DNA of 35,243 nucleotides. Source: a virus. The notes beneath the pieces were generated by a model. That model made no database searches, was not told the origin of the DNA, and worked only from the letters and a program-made list of their open reading frames with translations. The DNA lies in IMG/VR virus record IMGVR_UViG_3300032893_000197, positions 1-35,243 of that record; one strand, 5' to 3'. Of this stretch, positions 9,848 through 17,913 are shown piece after piece (within the stretch, counting starts at the first letter, position 1; each line of letters begins with the position of its first letter). The translations under genes were made by a program, and so were the position numbers.

Positions 9848-10581
9848 GGAGACCCATGCTGGCCAATGAATCCTGGATTAAAGTCTGGAGTCTTGCCTTG
9901 CCCCTGGTGCATGAGCTGTAGGAAGGCAACCCAATACTGGAAATAGACGTTAGCCAGATCCGTTTCTTCTACAGTCATAAATCCCCGATAGGCAACGTAA
10001 TAGGCCAGAGATGAGGCATACGGCTGGAGCGTCAAATTCCCATTGAAAGGAATACAGCTCGTCGTCGTGCAATCGGCTGTCTGCTGGACGTAATAGACAA
10101 CAACGGGGCCTGTCGAGCTTGAGACAGGAGCCGGATAAAAGCCCATGTAGATCGAGGCAAGGCTTTTATCGAGGTAATACTTGGTCGGAGTGCCCGAAGC
10201 GCTCGTCCAGCCGACCGATTGAGCGTCCAGTTGGTCCATCGAGGTTTGATCGATCTTCAGAAGCGCTTGCCCAGGAGCTTGATACCACACCCGGTAAGTC
10301 GCCATGAAGTCGGCCGGCATCACGTATTCGGTCGTCCCTGCCGACAACGTAAAGGTCGTCGAGCTTAGGATCATCCAGTTTTGAGCGTTCGCCTCTCGTT
10401 GTCCGTCCGAGAGGAACTGGAGCAGCGTCGCGTCCGGGAACTGCTGGCGGTTCGCAGCAGTAGATTGATCCCGTAGGTATACGCGCGCGCGAGCCAGGAT
10501 ATCGGAAGCCGTCAGCGTTGTGGCGCTGGCGACGCCTGACAAGAGAACGACAAACGAAAAGACTTTAAGAAGCCTTTTCAT
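9844..10581 (-). CDS. Head-tail adaptor (connector) protein with signal peptide (245 aa)
   Basis: After MKRLLKVFSFVVLLSGVASA, a textbook Sec signal peptide with an ASA cleavage box, the mature protein begins TTLTASDILARARVYLRDQS and continues with FPDATLLQFLSDGQREANAQ. This is the usual beginning of podoviral adaptor proteins (P22 gp4/phage gp6-type ring docking to the portal), which normally start at that 'LTxxDIL' segment with no leader. Later features are YVMPADFM, QTSMDQLDAQ and a YYVAYRGFMTVEETDLANVYFQYW helix pair, also typical. No internal Met lies near the natural start, so the leader cannot be removed by choosing another start codon. The next gene is coupled by ATGA. Confidence 0.75.
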   Translation of the reverse strand: MKRLLKVFSFVVLLSGVASATTLTASDILARARVYLRDQSTAANRQQFPDATLLQFLSDGQREANAQNWMILSSTTFTLSAGTTEYVMPADFMATYRVWYQAPGQALLKIDQTSMDQLDAQSVGWTSASGTPTKYYLDKSLASIYMGFYPAPVSSSTGPVVVYYVQQTADCTTTSCIPFNGNLTLQPYASSLAYYVAYRGFMTVEETDLANVYFQYWVAFLQLMHQGQGKTPDFNPGFIGQHGSP

Positions 10582-10596
10582 TCTGAACCGCCCTGC

Positions 10597-11172
10597 CTAG
10601 TTGTTCCCGTAGAACAATTCAACCCACATGGAAATCGCTGATTCATAAATAAGACCGAGCGTTTTCCCGTAGCTTATCGTTCTTGTTGCGGCTCCCAAAT
10701 CACATCCCGCGGCTGCTGAACTGCTCAGCGTGATGGTGGCCCCGCCAGCAGAAACAGTAGACGTTAGAATTAAGATCTGTCCGTTTGTTGCGGTAGCCGT
10801 AGCAATTTGAACGTAAGGAGCCCCCTGACCCAGAACCACTGGGCCTCCGGTTGAAACAACCGTGATATAGGTTGCCGTCGGAGAGATTGTGCTTTGAGTC
10901 GAAAGAGCCGTTGCCGCTGTCGGAGTATAAATTGTCTTTCCAACGGTCGTTTGACTCCCAGTCAGCGCGACAGACCCCGCAATCGTAGCGCCCCCCGAGG
11001 TTGTCAAATTACCGGATGAATCGACTCTCCAGGGCGTGCTGAGATTTTGCGATGGACCGCTTTCATAGCATTGAAAGTCGGTGTTCGCGCAGGTCTGAGC
11101 GCTGTGAGCCACGGAATAAAATCCCGCGACCACCATCGCCCATAGAGCGAAAAGGCCAACATACTTCTTCAT
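10597..11172 (-). CDS. Beta-rich structural/fibre-like protein with signal peptide (191 aa)
   Basis: The N-terminus MKKYVGLFALWAMVVAGFYS followed by VAHSA forms a signal peptide. The mature part starts with a Cys pair (QTCANTDFQC). It then shows Ser/Thr/Gly-rich repeats (SSGNLTTSGGATIAG) and a C-terminal beta segment with GQILILTSTVSAGG and ends SMWVELFYGNN. The pattern 'NGQ-h-h-h-L ... G ... W-x-E' is common in phage fibre/decoration domains of the kind that follow TxSGxAT repeats. It sits between the coiled-coil gene and the adaptor, with a strong AGGAGGATTTT site before the ATG. Its exact role is unknown. Confidence 0.55.
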   Translation of the reverse strand: MKKYVGLFALWAMVVAGFYSVAHSAQTCANTDFQCYESGPSQNLSTPWRVDSSGNLTTSGGATIAGSVALTGSQTTVGKTIYTPTAATALSTQSTISPTATYITVVSTGGPVVLGQGAPYVQIATATATNGQILILTSTVSAGGATITLSSSAAAGCDLGAATRTISYGKTLGLIYESAISMWVELFYGNN

Positions 11173-11181
11173 AAAATCCTC

Positions 11182-11688
11182 CTAATCAGGTCTTATAAGT
11201 TCAAGGCTCTGAGCATTTGGATCATCCGGATTGAGTTTATTCTGGATGTCCTGCCACTCACGGCATTGTTCGCTGTAGCGTTCCTGGAATTGAAGATTGT
11301 GGCGTACCGCTTGCGCGGCCTCAGACGACCCAGGCTTAGGCCACATCTCTCTCTTGGTCGGCATGTTCTTCTTGAGAACTTCCTCAAGCTCTTTGGCTCT
11401 TGCCGCCAGCCGGTCCACTTGGCTATCGGACTTCGGACGCAGATCGTCGTCACGTTGAAGGATCATTTTTTTATGCTCGATCTCCTTCTTCATTTCCGAA
11501 ACGTCCGCATCAGGATTCATGTCCTTCTTGGCGAGGATCTCCTCTTCCCTCTGCGCGATCTGATCCGCAAGCCCTCTTCGGTCTGCCTCGGTCAATTTCT
11601 GAACCGTTCGGCCGATTTTCTCTTCGCGCGATACCGATTTTGTCGGATCCCGCTTTTCCAGTACGTCAGCGTAACCTTTTCGTGCCAT
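11182..11688 (-). CDS. Charged coiled-coil protein next to the capsid gene (168 aa)
   Basis: The protein is highly charged, predicted helical and lacks Cys. Long heptad-like runs are visible (REEKIGRTVQKLTEADRRGL and later RLAARAKELEEVLKKN). Near the C-terminus are MWPKPGSSEAAQAVRHN and QERYSEQCREWQDIQ segments. It is expressed directly after the capsid gene with an AGGAGGCTATC ribosome site. It may be a head-completion or minor head protein, judged only from place and composition. Confidence 0.45.
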   Translation of the reverse strand: MARKGYADVLEKRDPTKSVSREEKIGRTVQKLTEADRRGLADQIAQREEEILAKKDMNPDADVSEMKKEIEHKKMILQRDDDLRPKSDSQVDRLAARAKELEEVLKKNMPTKREMWPKPGSSEAAQAVRHNLQFQERYSEQCREWQDIQNKLNPDDPNAQSLELIRPD

Positions 11689-11717
11689 GATAGCCTCCTA
11701 GTTTTTAGTTGAAAGAT

Positions 11718-12611
11718 TTAAGCGTTTTCTGCATACACCCAGCGCCAGTCAGACCAGCCATAGCTGTAGCGCATATATCCGGCAAACTTCGCGACGAGTG
11801 TATCGAAGTCGGTATCTTTGTAGAACTGCGGAGTCACGCGGTCAAACCAATTCAAATACATTTTCATGATCTTTGAATCGACCAAGAACCATCGGGTTGC
11901 CGAGGTCAGGTAATTCGGCCACACGACGAGCTTGTATCGGCCGACATGGAAGTTCACGTTGTTCTGCGCCGTGTCCACTTTGCCGCGAGAATTGATGATC
12001 TCGTAGGCATAGGATTCCAGATCGACAGGAACAATGAGCATGTCCGGCTGGACGGTGAGGGGATTTCCGCGGTTCGACTGATACTTCACCATTTTGATTC
12101 TGGCGGTATCGACTTCCGTTGGCGAAAGAGCCGTGGATCCGGTATTGCTTTGGCTGGACCCGCCGTTGTTGGAAGGATGGGCCGAGTTTCCCAAGCATAC
12201 TCCGTCGCCTCCGGTGATGTTCGATACGAAAGCGTTATTGAAAACGCTGGCCGCATCGGTCTCTCTTTTTCGGAACGCCGCAAGACCCAGCTGCTGGGGT
12301 CGGCGCGCGATCACGTTATACAGGTCATCGTCCACCAACTTCCGTTCCACCTTCATGCCGCGTGCAAATTCCTGGTGAATGTAGTTGGTCTTATAACCTT
12401 CTCCGGTGTCGTCGTAGGCGATCTGGCCGGTGAATGGCGCGAAGTCCGCCACATCTCCCATTTCCAGGTCGTGTTCCTGCGCTTTCCGGGATTCTTGGAT
12501 ATTGAATAGGATTTGGGCAATAGATTGTTGCTGTTCCAGGTAAAACGTATCCGCATAAACTTTACGGAGACCTGGTTCCAATAGGTCTGCGTAACTTCCA
12601 GATGTATACAT
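11718..12611 (-). CDS. Major capsid protein, HK97-fold candidate (297 aa)
   Basis: The sequence begins MYTSGSYADLLEPGLRKVYA. Features typical of a group of compact major capsid proteins are an N-terminal helix leading into 'FxLEQQQ', and an acidic/aromatic central part DDTGEGYKTNY followed by FARGMKVERKLVDDDLYNVI (E-loop/spine-helix pattern). Further on are AFRKRETDAASVFNNAF (spine helix), SAHPSNNGGSSQSN, QPDMLIVPVDLESYAYEI and VGRYKLVVWPNYLTSATRWF, then a C-terminal DWRWVYAENA. Size, order (portal, scaffold, decoration, capsid, adaptor) and this 'PDxLxVPxxLExxA' motif all fit. A strong AGGAGGAAACT site lies before the ATG. It would form the icosahedral shell. Confidence 0.75.
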   Translation of the reverse strand: MYTSGSYADLLEPGLRKVYADTFYLEQQQSIAQILFNIQESRKAQEHDLEMGDVADFAPFTGQIAYDDTGEGYKTNYIHQEFARGMKVERKLVDDDLYNVIARRPQQLGLAAFRKRETDAASVFNNAFVSNITGGDGVCLGNSAHPSNNGGSSQSNTGSTALSPTEVDTARIKMVKYQSNRGNPLTVQPDMLIVPVDLESYAYEIINSRGKVDTAQNNVNFHVGRYKLVVWPNYLTSATRWFLVDSKIMKMYLNWFDRVTPQFYKDTDFDTLVAKFAGYMRYSYGWSDWRWVYAENA

Positions 12612-12641
12612 AGTTTCCTCCTGCTGTTGTTTTCATGGCCC

Positions 12642-12680
12642 GACTTGGGGAGGACCTAAGGAGAAGTCCGCCCCCAAGTC
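12642..12680 (-). other. RNA hairpin between decoration-like and capsid genes
   Basis: GACTTGGGG (12642-12650) and CCCCAAGTC (12672-12680) form a perfect 9-bp inverted repeat with a 21-base loop. It lies between the stop of the decoration-like gene and the ribosome site of the capsid gene. No U-tract follows on either strand, so it is not a standard terminator. It may set mRNA processing or stability and thereby raise capsid expression; this is inference. Confidence 0.5.
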
Positions 12681-12691
12681 AGGCAAAAGAT

Positions 12692-13444
12692 TTAGGCGTT
12701 AGTCATCATGTAATGCTGGCTGCTCTTGAGATCCGCATGGATCTGCCCGGTCGATACCGGGAAATACAATCCATCGTGCTTCGTGGGATCAAGAGTGACA
12801 TAATCAAACCCTGGACCCTTTAAGAGAATGTCCAGGACCTTCAATTCGACGGCTCCCTGGGCCGCTGTTCCGCCCGAGAGTTTTTCGTATGTCGCCGCCA
12901 AAGTTACCTTCGGCATGTTCACGTAACCGATTTTCAGAGCCTTGTTGCTGGTCGTTTCTGAGGAGTTCACGGCGCTTTTAAGCGTGTAGGTTCCCGAGGA
13001 GCTAGACAGAACGTAATGCAGATAGCCTGCATCCGTCCAGAGCCAACCGCCGGAAATATCTTCTCCCGAAGAGACCACGATCGACGTACTCGCGCAAGTG
13101 GTCATCGTCAGACCGGTTGTGAAGTTTGACCCCGTCAATGCGCTATTGAATTGAGTTCGATAGACATGGAGAGGACCGACAATGCAATCCGCCAGGATAT
13201 ACTTCGTTCCCGCGTTCGGATCGTTGTCCAAGGTCGCTCCGGCCCAGGCTTGCGCCAGGATTCCAACGAACAACCCAGCTTGACTGGTGTTCACAGGAGC
13301 CGGGATCAAGAAGCCGACGTTGGTCCCCATCGTTGTGCCTTTGACCAGGAAAGCGCCCTGGACAAGATTCGCTCCGGCCGAATAAATCGGTTGAGCCTTT
13401 TTCCATTCCGCGCCACCGCTGGCGTCATAAGCGTATACGGCCAT
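12692..13444 (-). CDS. Putative head decoration / structural protein (250 aa)
   Basis: The protein starts MAVYAYDASGGAEWKKAQPI, is Gly/Ser/Thr-rich and predicted beta. It contains GAFLVKGTTMGTNVGFLIPA, an AGLFVGILAQ segment and a TKYILADCIVGPLHVYRTQF segment, and ends TGQIHADLKSSQHYMMTNA. Its place directly upstream of the capsid gene is that of a lambda gpD-like decoration protein or a minor head protein. The internal arrangement (hydrophobic beta core plus 'GxxVGIL') fits but does not prove this. It has no signal peptide, in contrast to the tail genes. A GAGGTGA ribosome site precedes the start. Confidence 0.5.
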   Translation of the reverse strand: MAVYAYDASGGAEWKKAQPIYSAGANLVQGAFLVKGTTMGTNVGFLIPAPVNTSQAGLFVGILAQAWAGATLDNDPNAGTKYILADCIVGPLHVYRTQFNSALTGSNFTTGLTMTTCASTSIVVSSGEDISGGWLWTDAGYLHYVLSSSSGTYTLKSAVNSSETTSNKALKIGYVNMPKVTLAATYEKLSGGTAAQGAVELKVLDILLKGPGFDYVTLDPTKHDGLYFPVSTGQIHADLKSSQHYMMTNA

Positions 13445-13520
13445 AATTCACCTCATATGTGAAACAATTTGGATTTAGGCAAAAGAGACAGAGGAAAGAG
13501 TTTAGAGGGTACAGCTTAAA

Positions 13521-13874
13521 TCAAAGGTTCTCGACGCTCTTGTGAGGCCGTTCAAAACCTGTTTCGCCCCGGCCAACGGCCCGAGGGTTCATCGTGTTGC
13601 AAAAAGGGCATCCCGATTTTGTATCAACCGGATCCGCGTACTGATCCGTAAAGCTCGCTCCGCGAGGAGGTGTGAAGGTTGAAGAATACTGCGTCGCGCT
13701 TCCCGACGGTATCGCCCCCAGGCTGTCCCCGGTCTCGCGCGTTCTCAGGTTGACCGTAAACCCGCATTGAGCGCACTCGATCATTTTGTCGAGCTGATCG
13801 GATTTTTTGATGTAACGAGATTGATAAATCTCCTTACCATCCGAAGCGTTGGGGCCTGGGTGAACAGCATTCAT
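13521..13874 (-). CDS. Small CxxC zinc-binding protein (117 aa)
   Basis: Two CxxC knuckles, CAQC (about 35) and CPFC (about 89), are separated by about 50 residues of polar, Pro/Gly/Ser-rich sequence. They could fold as one zinc ribbon. A CPFCNTMNPRAVGRG segment follows the second knuckle. The gene is coupled to the scaffold candidate by an ATGA overlap (13871-13874) and is followed by the decoration-like gene. No named family was recognised. It is one of several mini zinc-binding proteins in the window. Confidence 0.5.
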   Translation of the reverse strand: MNAVHPGPNASDGKEIYQSRYIKKSDQLDKMIECAQCGFTVNLRTRETGDSLGAIPSGSATQYSSTFTPPRGASFTDQYADPVDTKSGCPFCNTMNPRAVGRGETGFERPHKSVENL

Positions 13875-14563
13875 CTCTTTGACATCATCCTTTTCAACTC
13901 AACATCAGCCATGCTCGTTACCGGGCGCTCATCGGGAATCCGAAGCTCACGAATCGCCCGTCCGGCGTTCCTCGACTTGGCATAGGCTTTATAGTCTACT
14001 CCGAGCTTATCCGCAACAAATTTCTCGTTGTCATTCAATTCTTCATTCGGAGAATCGCCGCGTTCGTCGCGACCCCCGGAAAGGCTTGGCTCTGATCCGG
14101 TATAGCCGGGACCGCCGCTTACGCGAGTCGACTCCACCTTGGGACTTTTGGGAGTTTCTTTGGGCTTGGCATCACTATGTTTCCCCTTCACGTAGTAATA
14201 AATCTTTTCCATGATCTCCGGAGTCCTTCGCTCTTGAGGATAGATCGACAATTCCTTTTCGATCTCGGCTCGATAGTTCTCAAGATCCGGACGTTTCTCA
14301 AGCGTCGACCATGCGGTTCGCTCAATAACGGGGGCCTGGGCGCGCATGATCATCTCTTCATGGGCGGCCATTTGCTCGTCAGTATAGCCGAGGCTCTTTT
14401 GGAGAACGGCTCTCCGGTCGGCGTAGGTCGGAGCGGACGGGGCCTCGGGCTTTTCTTCCGGCTTCTTCAAGCTCTCCGCGGCGGACTTGAGTTCCTCAAG
14501 CACCTTGGAGACTTCTTCATTCATCGGCTTTTCTTCTGTCTTAGGCTCTTGTTCTGGTGGCAT
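13871..14563 (-). CDS. Putative scaffolding protein (230 aa)
   Basis: The sequence is very hydrophilic and Glu/Lys/Pro-rich. It opens MPPEQEPKTEEKPMNEEVSK, contains a helical, charged core (TYADRRAVLQKSLGYTDEQM), a Ser/Gly/Pro-rich disordered section (VSGGPGYTGSEPSLSGG) and ends in a basic helix (SMADVELKRMMSKR). Scaffolds of P22-like and T7-like phages lie between portal and capsid and are elongated, acidic at the front and basic helical at the C-terminus, as here. The basic tail would bind the inner capsid wall. The assignment comes from composition and gene order. Confidence 0.55.
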   Translation of the reverse strand: MPPEQEPKTEEKPMNEEVSKVLEELKSAAESLKKPEEKPEAPSAPTYADRRAVLQKSLGYTDEQMAAHEEMIMRAQAPVIERTAWSTLEKRPDLENYRAEIEKELSIYPQERRTPEIMEKIYYYVKGKHSDAKPKETPKSPKVESTRVSGGPGYTGSEPSLSGGRDERGDSPNEELNDNEKFVADKLGVDYKAYAKSRNAGRAIRELRIPDERPVTSMADVELKRMMSKR

Positions 14564-14568
14564 TGGTT

Positions 14569-14667
14569 TTAGTCCTCGCTTTCTTCATCTTCTTCTTCAG
14601 TTTCTTCGCGCTGATCCATCGGACAGGGATCGGCCTGCCATAAATCCCATCGCTCACGATTTTCCAT
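14569..14667 (-). CDS. Very acidic 32-residue mini-protein
   Basis: This short frame starts MENRERWDLWQADPCPMDQR and ends in an almost purely Glu/Asp tail. It overlaps the end of the coiled-coil gene by 14 bases and stops 5 bases before the scaffold candidate, filling an otherwise empty gap. The arrangement suggests a real coupled gene. It may be a head-assembly accessory, but short length and low complexity leave doubt. Confidence 0.4.
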   Translation of the reverse strand: MENRERWDLWQADPCPMDQREETEEEDEESED

Positions 14668-15097
14668 TCTCCGATTCGGATCCAACGGTCATCTCCTCCA
14701 ACTGCTTCTTTAAGACGGGGAGTTTTTCCCGGCACGTGGCGGCAAAAGAAATGATTTGATCCGGCTCTCTGGCCCACTTCTCCGCCTCCAGCTTTTGAAT
14801 CTGATGTCGAACAATGAAGTCGACCCAATCCGATTTTGAGGAAACGTATTTCTGCTTGTCAAATTCCGTCATTACATATCCATTGGAAGGAGCATCCACC
14901 AGCATCGCCTGGCCCATTTTAATCTCGCGGTCGTGAAGCTCGGCCAATACTTTCAGATCGGCCATGTATCCCTGCCAATCCTTGTTGTCTTTTAATCGCT
15001 CATACTTCTCGGCCTTGGCAAGGGCTTCCTCGCAAATCCGTATTCCCCGTTCAACCTGATCGATGTTCTGTTTTTCTTTGGCTTTAGGTGTTAGCAT
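14654..15097 (-). CDS. Coiled-coil protein downstream of portal (147 aa)
   Basis: The protein is helical and charged, with a first half (EKQNIDQVERGIRICEEALA) that suggests a coiled coil and a second half containing SSKSDWVDFIVRHQIQKLEA. It begins 4 bases after the portal stop. Genes in this place are often minor head or internal scaffold accessories; no family is recognised. Confidence 0.45.
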   Translation of the reverse strand: MLTPKAKEKQNIDQVERGIRICEEALAKAEKYERLKDNKDWQGYMADLKVLAELHDREIKMGQAMLVDAPSNGYVMTEFDKQKYVSSKSDWVDFIVRHQIQKLEAEKWAREPDQIISFAATCREKLPVLKKQLEEMTVGSESENGKS

Positions 15098-15101
15098 TTA
15101 G

Positions 15102-17228
15102 TCATTGTCCTTTCTGGCTTCGGTCCAACTGCGACGGCCGGTGATCCGGAGATCCCTGCCGTTTCCCGTTGGGTTCTTTTTTCTTCTTTCCCATGCGTTC
15201 CTGGTTCCCCTCAATCATCGCCTGATGTGTGGGTCCGCTGTTCTGCGCTTGCTGATCCTGTTGGTTCATTTCCTGAATGATCTGCTCCAGGGGAGGAAGG
15301 ATCTTCGAAATGTTCTTTTTCTTTTCGGCAAACATCGTATCCCTGGCCAGCTCCCACCGGCGCTTCAAATTCCCGCCCACCAATGGCTCATCCTTCCAAA
15401 CCTGCCAATCGGTGAAGGCCCTCTGAGCAATCGCGTCGGGATTGTCTAGTACGGTGGTCCGGGCCACCTCGATCGTCATGTTCCGGTTTCGAAGCTTCAC
15501 GCGCTGAATTTCATTTCTTTGCCAAGCGTCGGTTGAAGCGTCATAACTTGAAAACTCAAGAACAGAGTCCGGGGCAAATTGGTAATAGAGTTCGATCCCC
15601 TGTGTCGCGGCCTCCCGCATGGAAGGGATCAGCTCCCGGATATACCCATCGATCCTTTGGTTTGATTGCCCAATTTGAGCCTGGGTTTTCTTCCCCGAAG
15701 CCCTGGGGTCTTTCACTTCGGCTTTTCCTGAACGCGCCCCCGAAGAAGCCGTCCCGGTCAACATATCTCCAATAGCAAAAAGGTTCTGTTCTTCCTGGAG
15801 CGTCCCCTGGAAATCCACCTTGGTTTCCAGTTGCTTCATGTTGTTGACGTTCTGAACGATCCATCGCTGGCCAGGGTAGAAATGGCCGTCGCCTCTCTCC
15901 ATGCGCGCCATGAGATCGACTTCGCCGGCCTGGATCAGGAATGTCGGTACAGTCGTAATCGTCCGCGAATCAATTCTCTGGTTGTGCTGGGTATTGATTT
16001 CTTCGTTAAGGTCATAGAGCATATCCATGAAGCAACGGCCGAGCAGACGGTTCGGTTTGCGCCGTATTCGAAAAGGAATGTAATTGGTCCGATTGTGCCA
16101 ATAAGGGAACCTTTCCATCCGGAGGAGTTTGTTGTGTTCGGGGTTGTAGACGACATGGTACATTTCCTCCTCGCCATCGTCGTTTAGATCGATCTTCAGA
16201 TTACCGCGAACGCAATCGTATTCATCGGGCTTACGGCGGTTTGAGGAGATCCCTTCAATGGTATCCAACTGCTGAGAGATGTCATCAATGGGCTCGTTCC
16301 TTGCCCGGCCCTCCAGCATCTTGTCGGTTTCTTCTTTGTAGAACTGATTGGCTTTTGCTTTTTGTCGGAAGAAAGGCTTGCGCTCCCGGAACTGGTCGCC
16401 ATGGAACTGCGTGTATTTAAGGCTCGGGCAAGCGACGGGGTAGCGAACGAGGTCTTTGAGTTCCACCACGCGCGCCTTCGGCCCCCGGTAGCGGACCACC
16501 CTTTCTTCGATCTCAAGCTCCAGAGGCTCATGGAGAATCCCCAACTGCCCCAACCACGTTTCATAGGTCGATTGGCTGACACCAGCCGAATCCGCATCCG
16601 GGAACCGGCGCTGGAAATCCTCGACCGTTTCAAAGACTTGGCAGGAGTATTCCTTTGGAGCCTCGACCACCCAATCCATCACAAGGACTGAGAGCGGATC
16701 CCGGAAGGAGAGATAAATCGCCATGCGGATCTCTTCGTCCAAGTTCAACTGCTTCTTGAATACCCAATTCCACCACGCCTCAACTTTCGGGTCGACGTGT
16801 TCTTCCGGATGATCTTTTCTTGAGGGAACCATTTCCCGGATGAAGAACGTGGGGTCCGAGTCCACCATCGTTGATGATGTGATATCGGAAGCGACAAGGA
16901 TTTGGATTTCGGTGTAGGGGATATTCAAGTTCGAGGAGTTTGGCCAGGGGTAATCCTTGGCCTCTGAGATTCCCTCCATCCTGTCGACCGAGGTCCGCAG
17001 CTTGTTATTCTGATATCGCGTGTTGTCCTTCCATTCCGTCCAGACATCCTTCATCAAAGACTTCACCCGCTCCATTTGTTCGGGAGTGAGTTTTACAAGT
17101 TTGCGATAAGAATTGGAATCGACCTTAGCGAGTTTTATCGCGTGGGTTTCTGGCTCGACTTCCGGAACGCCCGGAGGCGGACCGACAAGGCCAAGAGCCT
17201 TCGATTCCTCAAGTGTGACCGGAGGCAT
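15102..17228 (-). CDS. Portal protein (708 aa, P22-like size)
   Basis: The portal ring is the docking site for the terminase and the adaptor. The sequence contains the marker segment LRTSVDRMEGISEAKDYPWP followed by NSSNLNIPYTEI, the usual 'W/YPWPNxxNxxxPxT' motif of large podovirus portals. Other portal-like parts are FRDPLSVLVMDWVVE (clip/wing), FPYWHNRTNYIPFRIRRKP and GRCFMDMLYDLNEEINTQHN (stem helix region), SSGARSGKAEVKDPRASGKK, and a long helical C-terminus rich in Gln/Asn/Lys (IIQEMNQQDQQAQNSG), which may form a barrel or disordered tail. The length is close to P22 gp1. It is placed after the small accessory genes and before the scaffold. Confidence 0.8.
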   Translation of the reverse strand: MPPVTLEESKALGLVGPPPGVPEVEPETHAIKLAKVDSNSYRKLVKLTPEQMERVKSLMKDVWTEWKDNTRYQNNKLRTSVDRMEGISEAKDYPWPNSSNLNIPYTEIQILVASDITSSTMVDSDPTFFIREMVPSRKDHPEEHVDPKVEAWWNWVFKKQLNLDEEIRMAIYLSFRDPLSVLVMDWVVEAPKEYSCQVFETVEDFQRRFPDADSAGVSQSTYETWLGQLGILHEPLELEIEERVVRYRGPKARVVELKDLVRYPVACPSLKYTQFHGDQFRERKPFFRQKAKANQFYKEETDKMLEGRARNEPIDDISQQLDTIEGISSNRRKPDEYDCVRGNLKIDLNDDGEEEMYHVVYNPEHNKLLRMERFPYWHNRTNYIPFRIRRKPNRLLGRCFMDMLYDLNEEINTQHNQRIDSRTITTVPTFLIQAGEVDLMARMERGDGHFYPGQRWIVQNVNNMKQLETKVDFQGTLQEEQNLFAIGDMLTGTASSGARSGKAEVKDPRASGKKTQAQIGQSNQRIDGYIRELIPSMREAATQGIELYYQFAPDSVLEFSSYDASTDAWQRNEIQRVKLRNRNMTIEVARTTVLDNPDAIAQRAFTDWQVWKDEPLVGGNLKRRWELARDTMFAEKKKNISKILPPLEQIIQEMNQQDQQAQNSGPTHQAMIEGNQERMGKKKKEPNGKRQGSPDHRPSQLDRSQKGQ

Positions 17229-17231
17229 GGA

Positions 17232-17429
17232 TTAGGTCGGTTTCCCTGGGTTTCCTTTGGATCCCGAACCGCCTCGCCCGTAAGCCGGGTTGACCATATG
17301 GGGATCGCCGAACTTCGCGTTCACCCGATCTTTCAAGTCATTCATGTTTAACCGATTGCCAATGGCGTTCGTCCGTCCGGACTGACCGCCACCATCTGCC
17401 GTTCCTTCTTTGGGTTGAAGCTGTCCCAT
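17232..17429 (-). CDS. Small Gly-rich accessory protein (65 aa)
   Basis: A hydrophilic Gly/Asn-rich protein starting MGQLQPKEGTADGGGQSGR, with an NRLNMNDLKDRVNAKFGDPH helix and a disordered AYGRGGSGSKGNPGKPT tail. It is tightly packed between the portal and a basic small protein. No family was recognised; a minor capsid or packaging accessory is possible. Confidence 0.45.
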   Translation of the reverse strand: MGQLQPKEGTADGGGQSGRTNAIGNRLNMNDLKDRVNAKFGDPHMVNPAYGRGGSGSKGNPGKPT

Positions 17430-17430
17430 G

Positions 17431-17700
17431 TTATGAGTACCTCCGCTTGTTTGTGTTTGTATTTTTTATGGCATTAGGTTCACTTCTAAAAACTTCTTTG
17501 GAAACCAACCGGCTCAACTCCCGGTCCGCCGCACTTTCCTTCTGGACAGCGGTTTTCATAATTTCGGATCCCATCGAATCCTGTTTGTAGGCCGAAAGCT
17601 TATCCGAGTGAATGTTGTTCTGGACGAATGACGCTTTGGAGCGCTTGGCTCCGGAGGCTCCCGCTTCTCCGGTTTTTGCTTTTCTAATTTTCTTTCTCAT
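17431..17700 (-). CDS. Small basic accessory protein (89 aa)
   Basis: A Lys/Arg-rich protein beginning MRKKIRKAKTGEAGASGAKR and ending TNTNKRRYS; the middle (AADRELSRLVSKEVFRSE) is helical. It shares one base with its upstream neighbour. The basic ends suggest nucleic-acid contact in the head, which is inference. Confidence 0.4.
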   Translation of the reverse strand: MRKKIRKAKTGEAGASGAKRSKASFVQNNIHSDKLSAYKQDSMGSEIMKTAVQKESAADRELSRLVSKEVFRSEPNAIKNTNTNKRRYS

Positions 17701-17912
17701 TAGTAGCCTCTCAGATTTCGCAAGGCGCTGTCGGCCTCGTTATGTTTTTTGTCCTTGGTGTCTCCCTGGGCCGTGTTGACCACATTGACATGAACGTGAA
17801 CCAAGTGGTGCTTTGGATTACCGGCCGAAAGCTGGTCGTACCGCTTCCCTTTTTTCTTCTTCGGCTTTTTCATTGAAGGGGCCGGCTCGTTCATAATCTC
17901 CGTAGGATCCAT
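17700..17912 (-). CDS. Small basic His-rich accessory protein (70 aa)
   Basis: The sequence contains a poly-Lys stretch (MKKPKKKKGKRYDQL) and an alternating His/Val strand (HHLVHVHVNVV), and ends DSALRNLRGY. Two other small proteins in this cluster end with similar 'EADxALxxLR/K' text (this one NEADSALRNLRGY; its neighbour at 17914 NEADKALGKMKEARRF), so a shared C-terminal peptide may exist. Confidence 0.4.
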   Translation of the reverse strand: MDPTEIMNEPAPSMKKPKKKKGKRYDQLSAGNPKHHLVHVHVNVVNTAQGDTKDKKHNEADSALRNLRGY

Positions 17913-17913
17913 G

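Noticed and set aside
13445-13465. TTCACCTCATATGTGAA palindrome
   Set aside because: It coincides with the ribosome site of the decoration-like gene and is too short to claim an operator.
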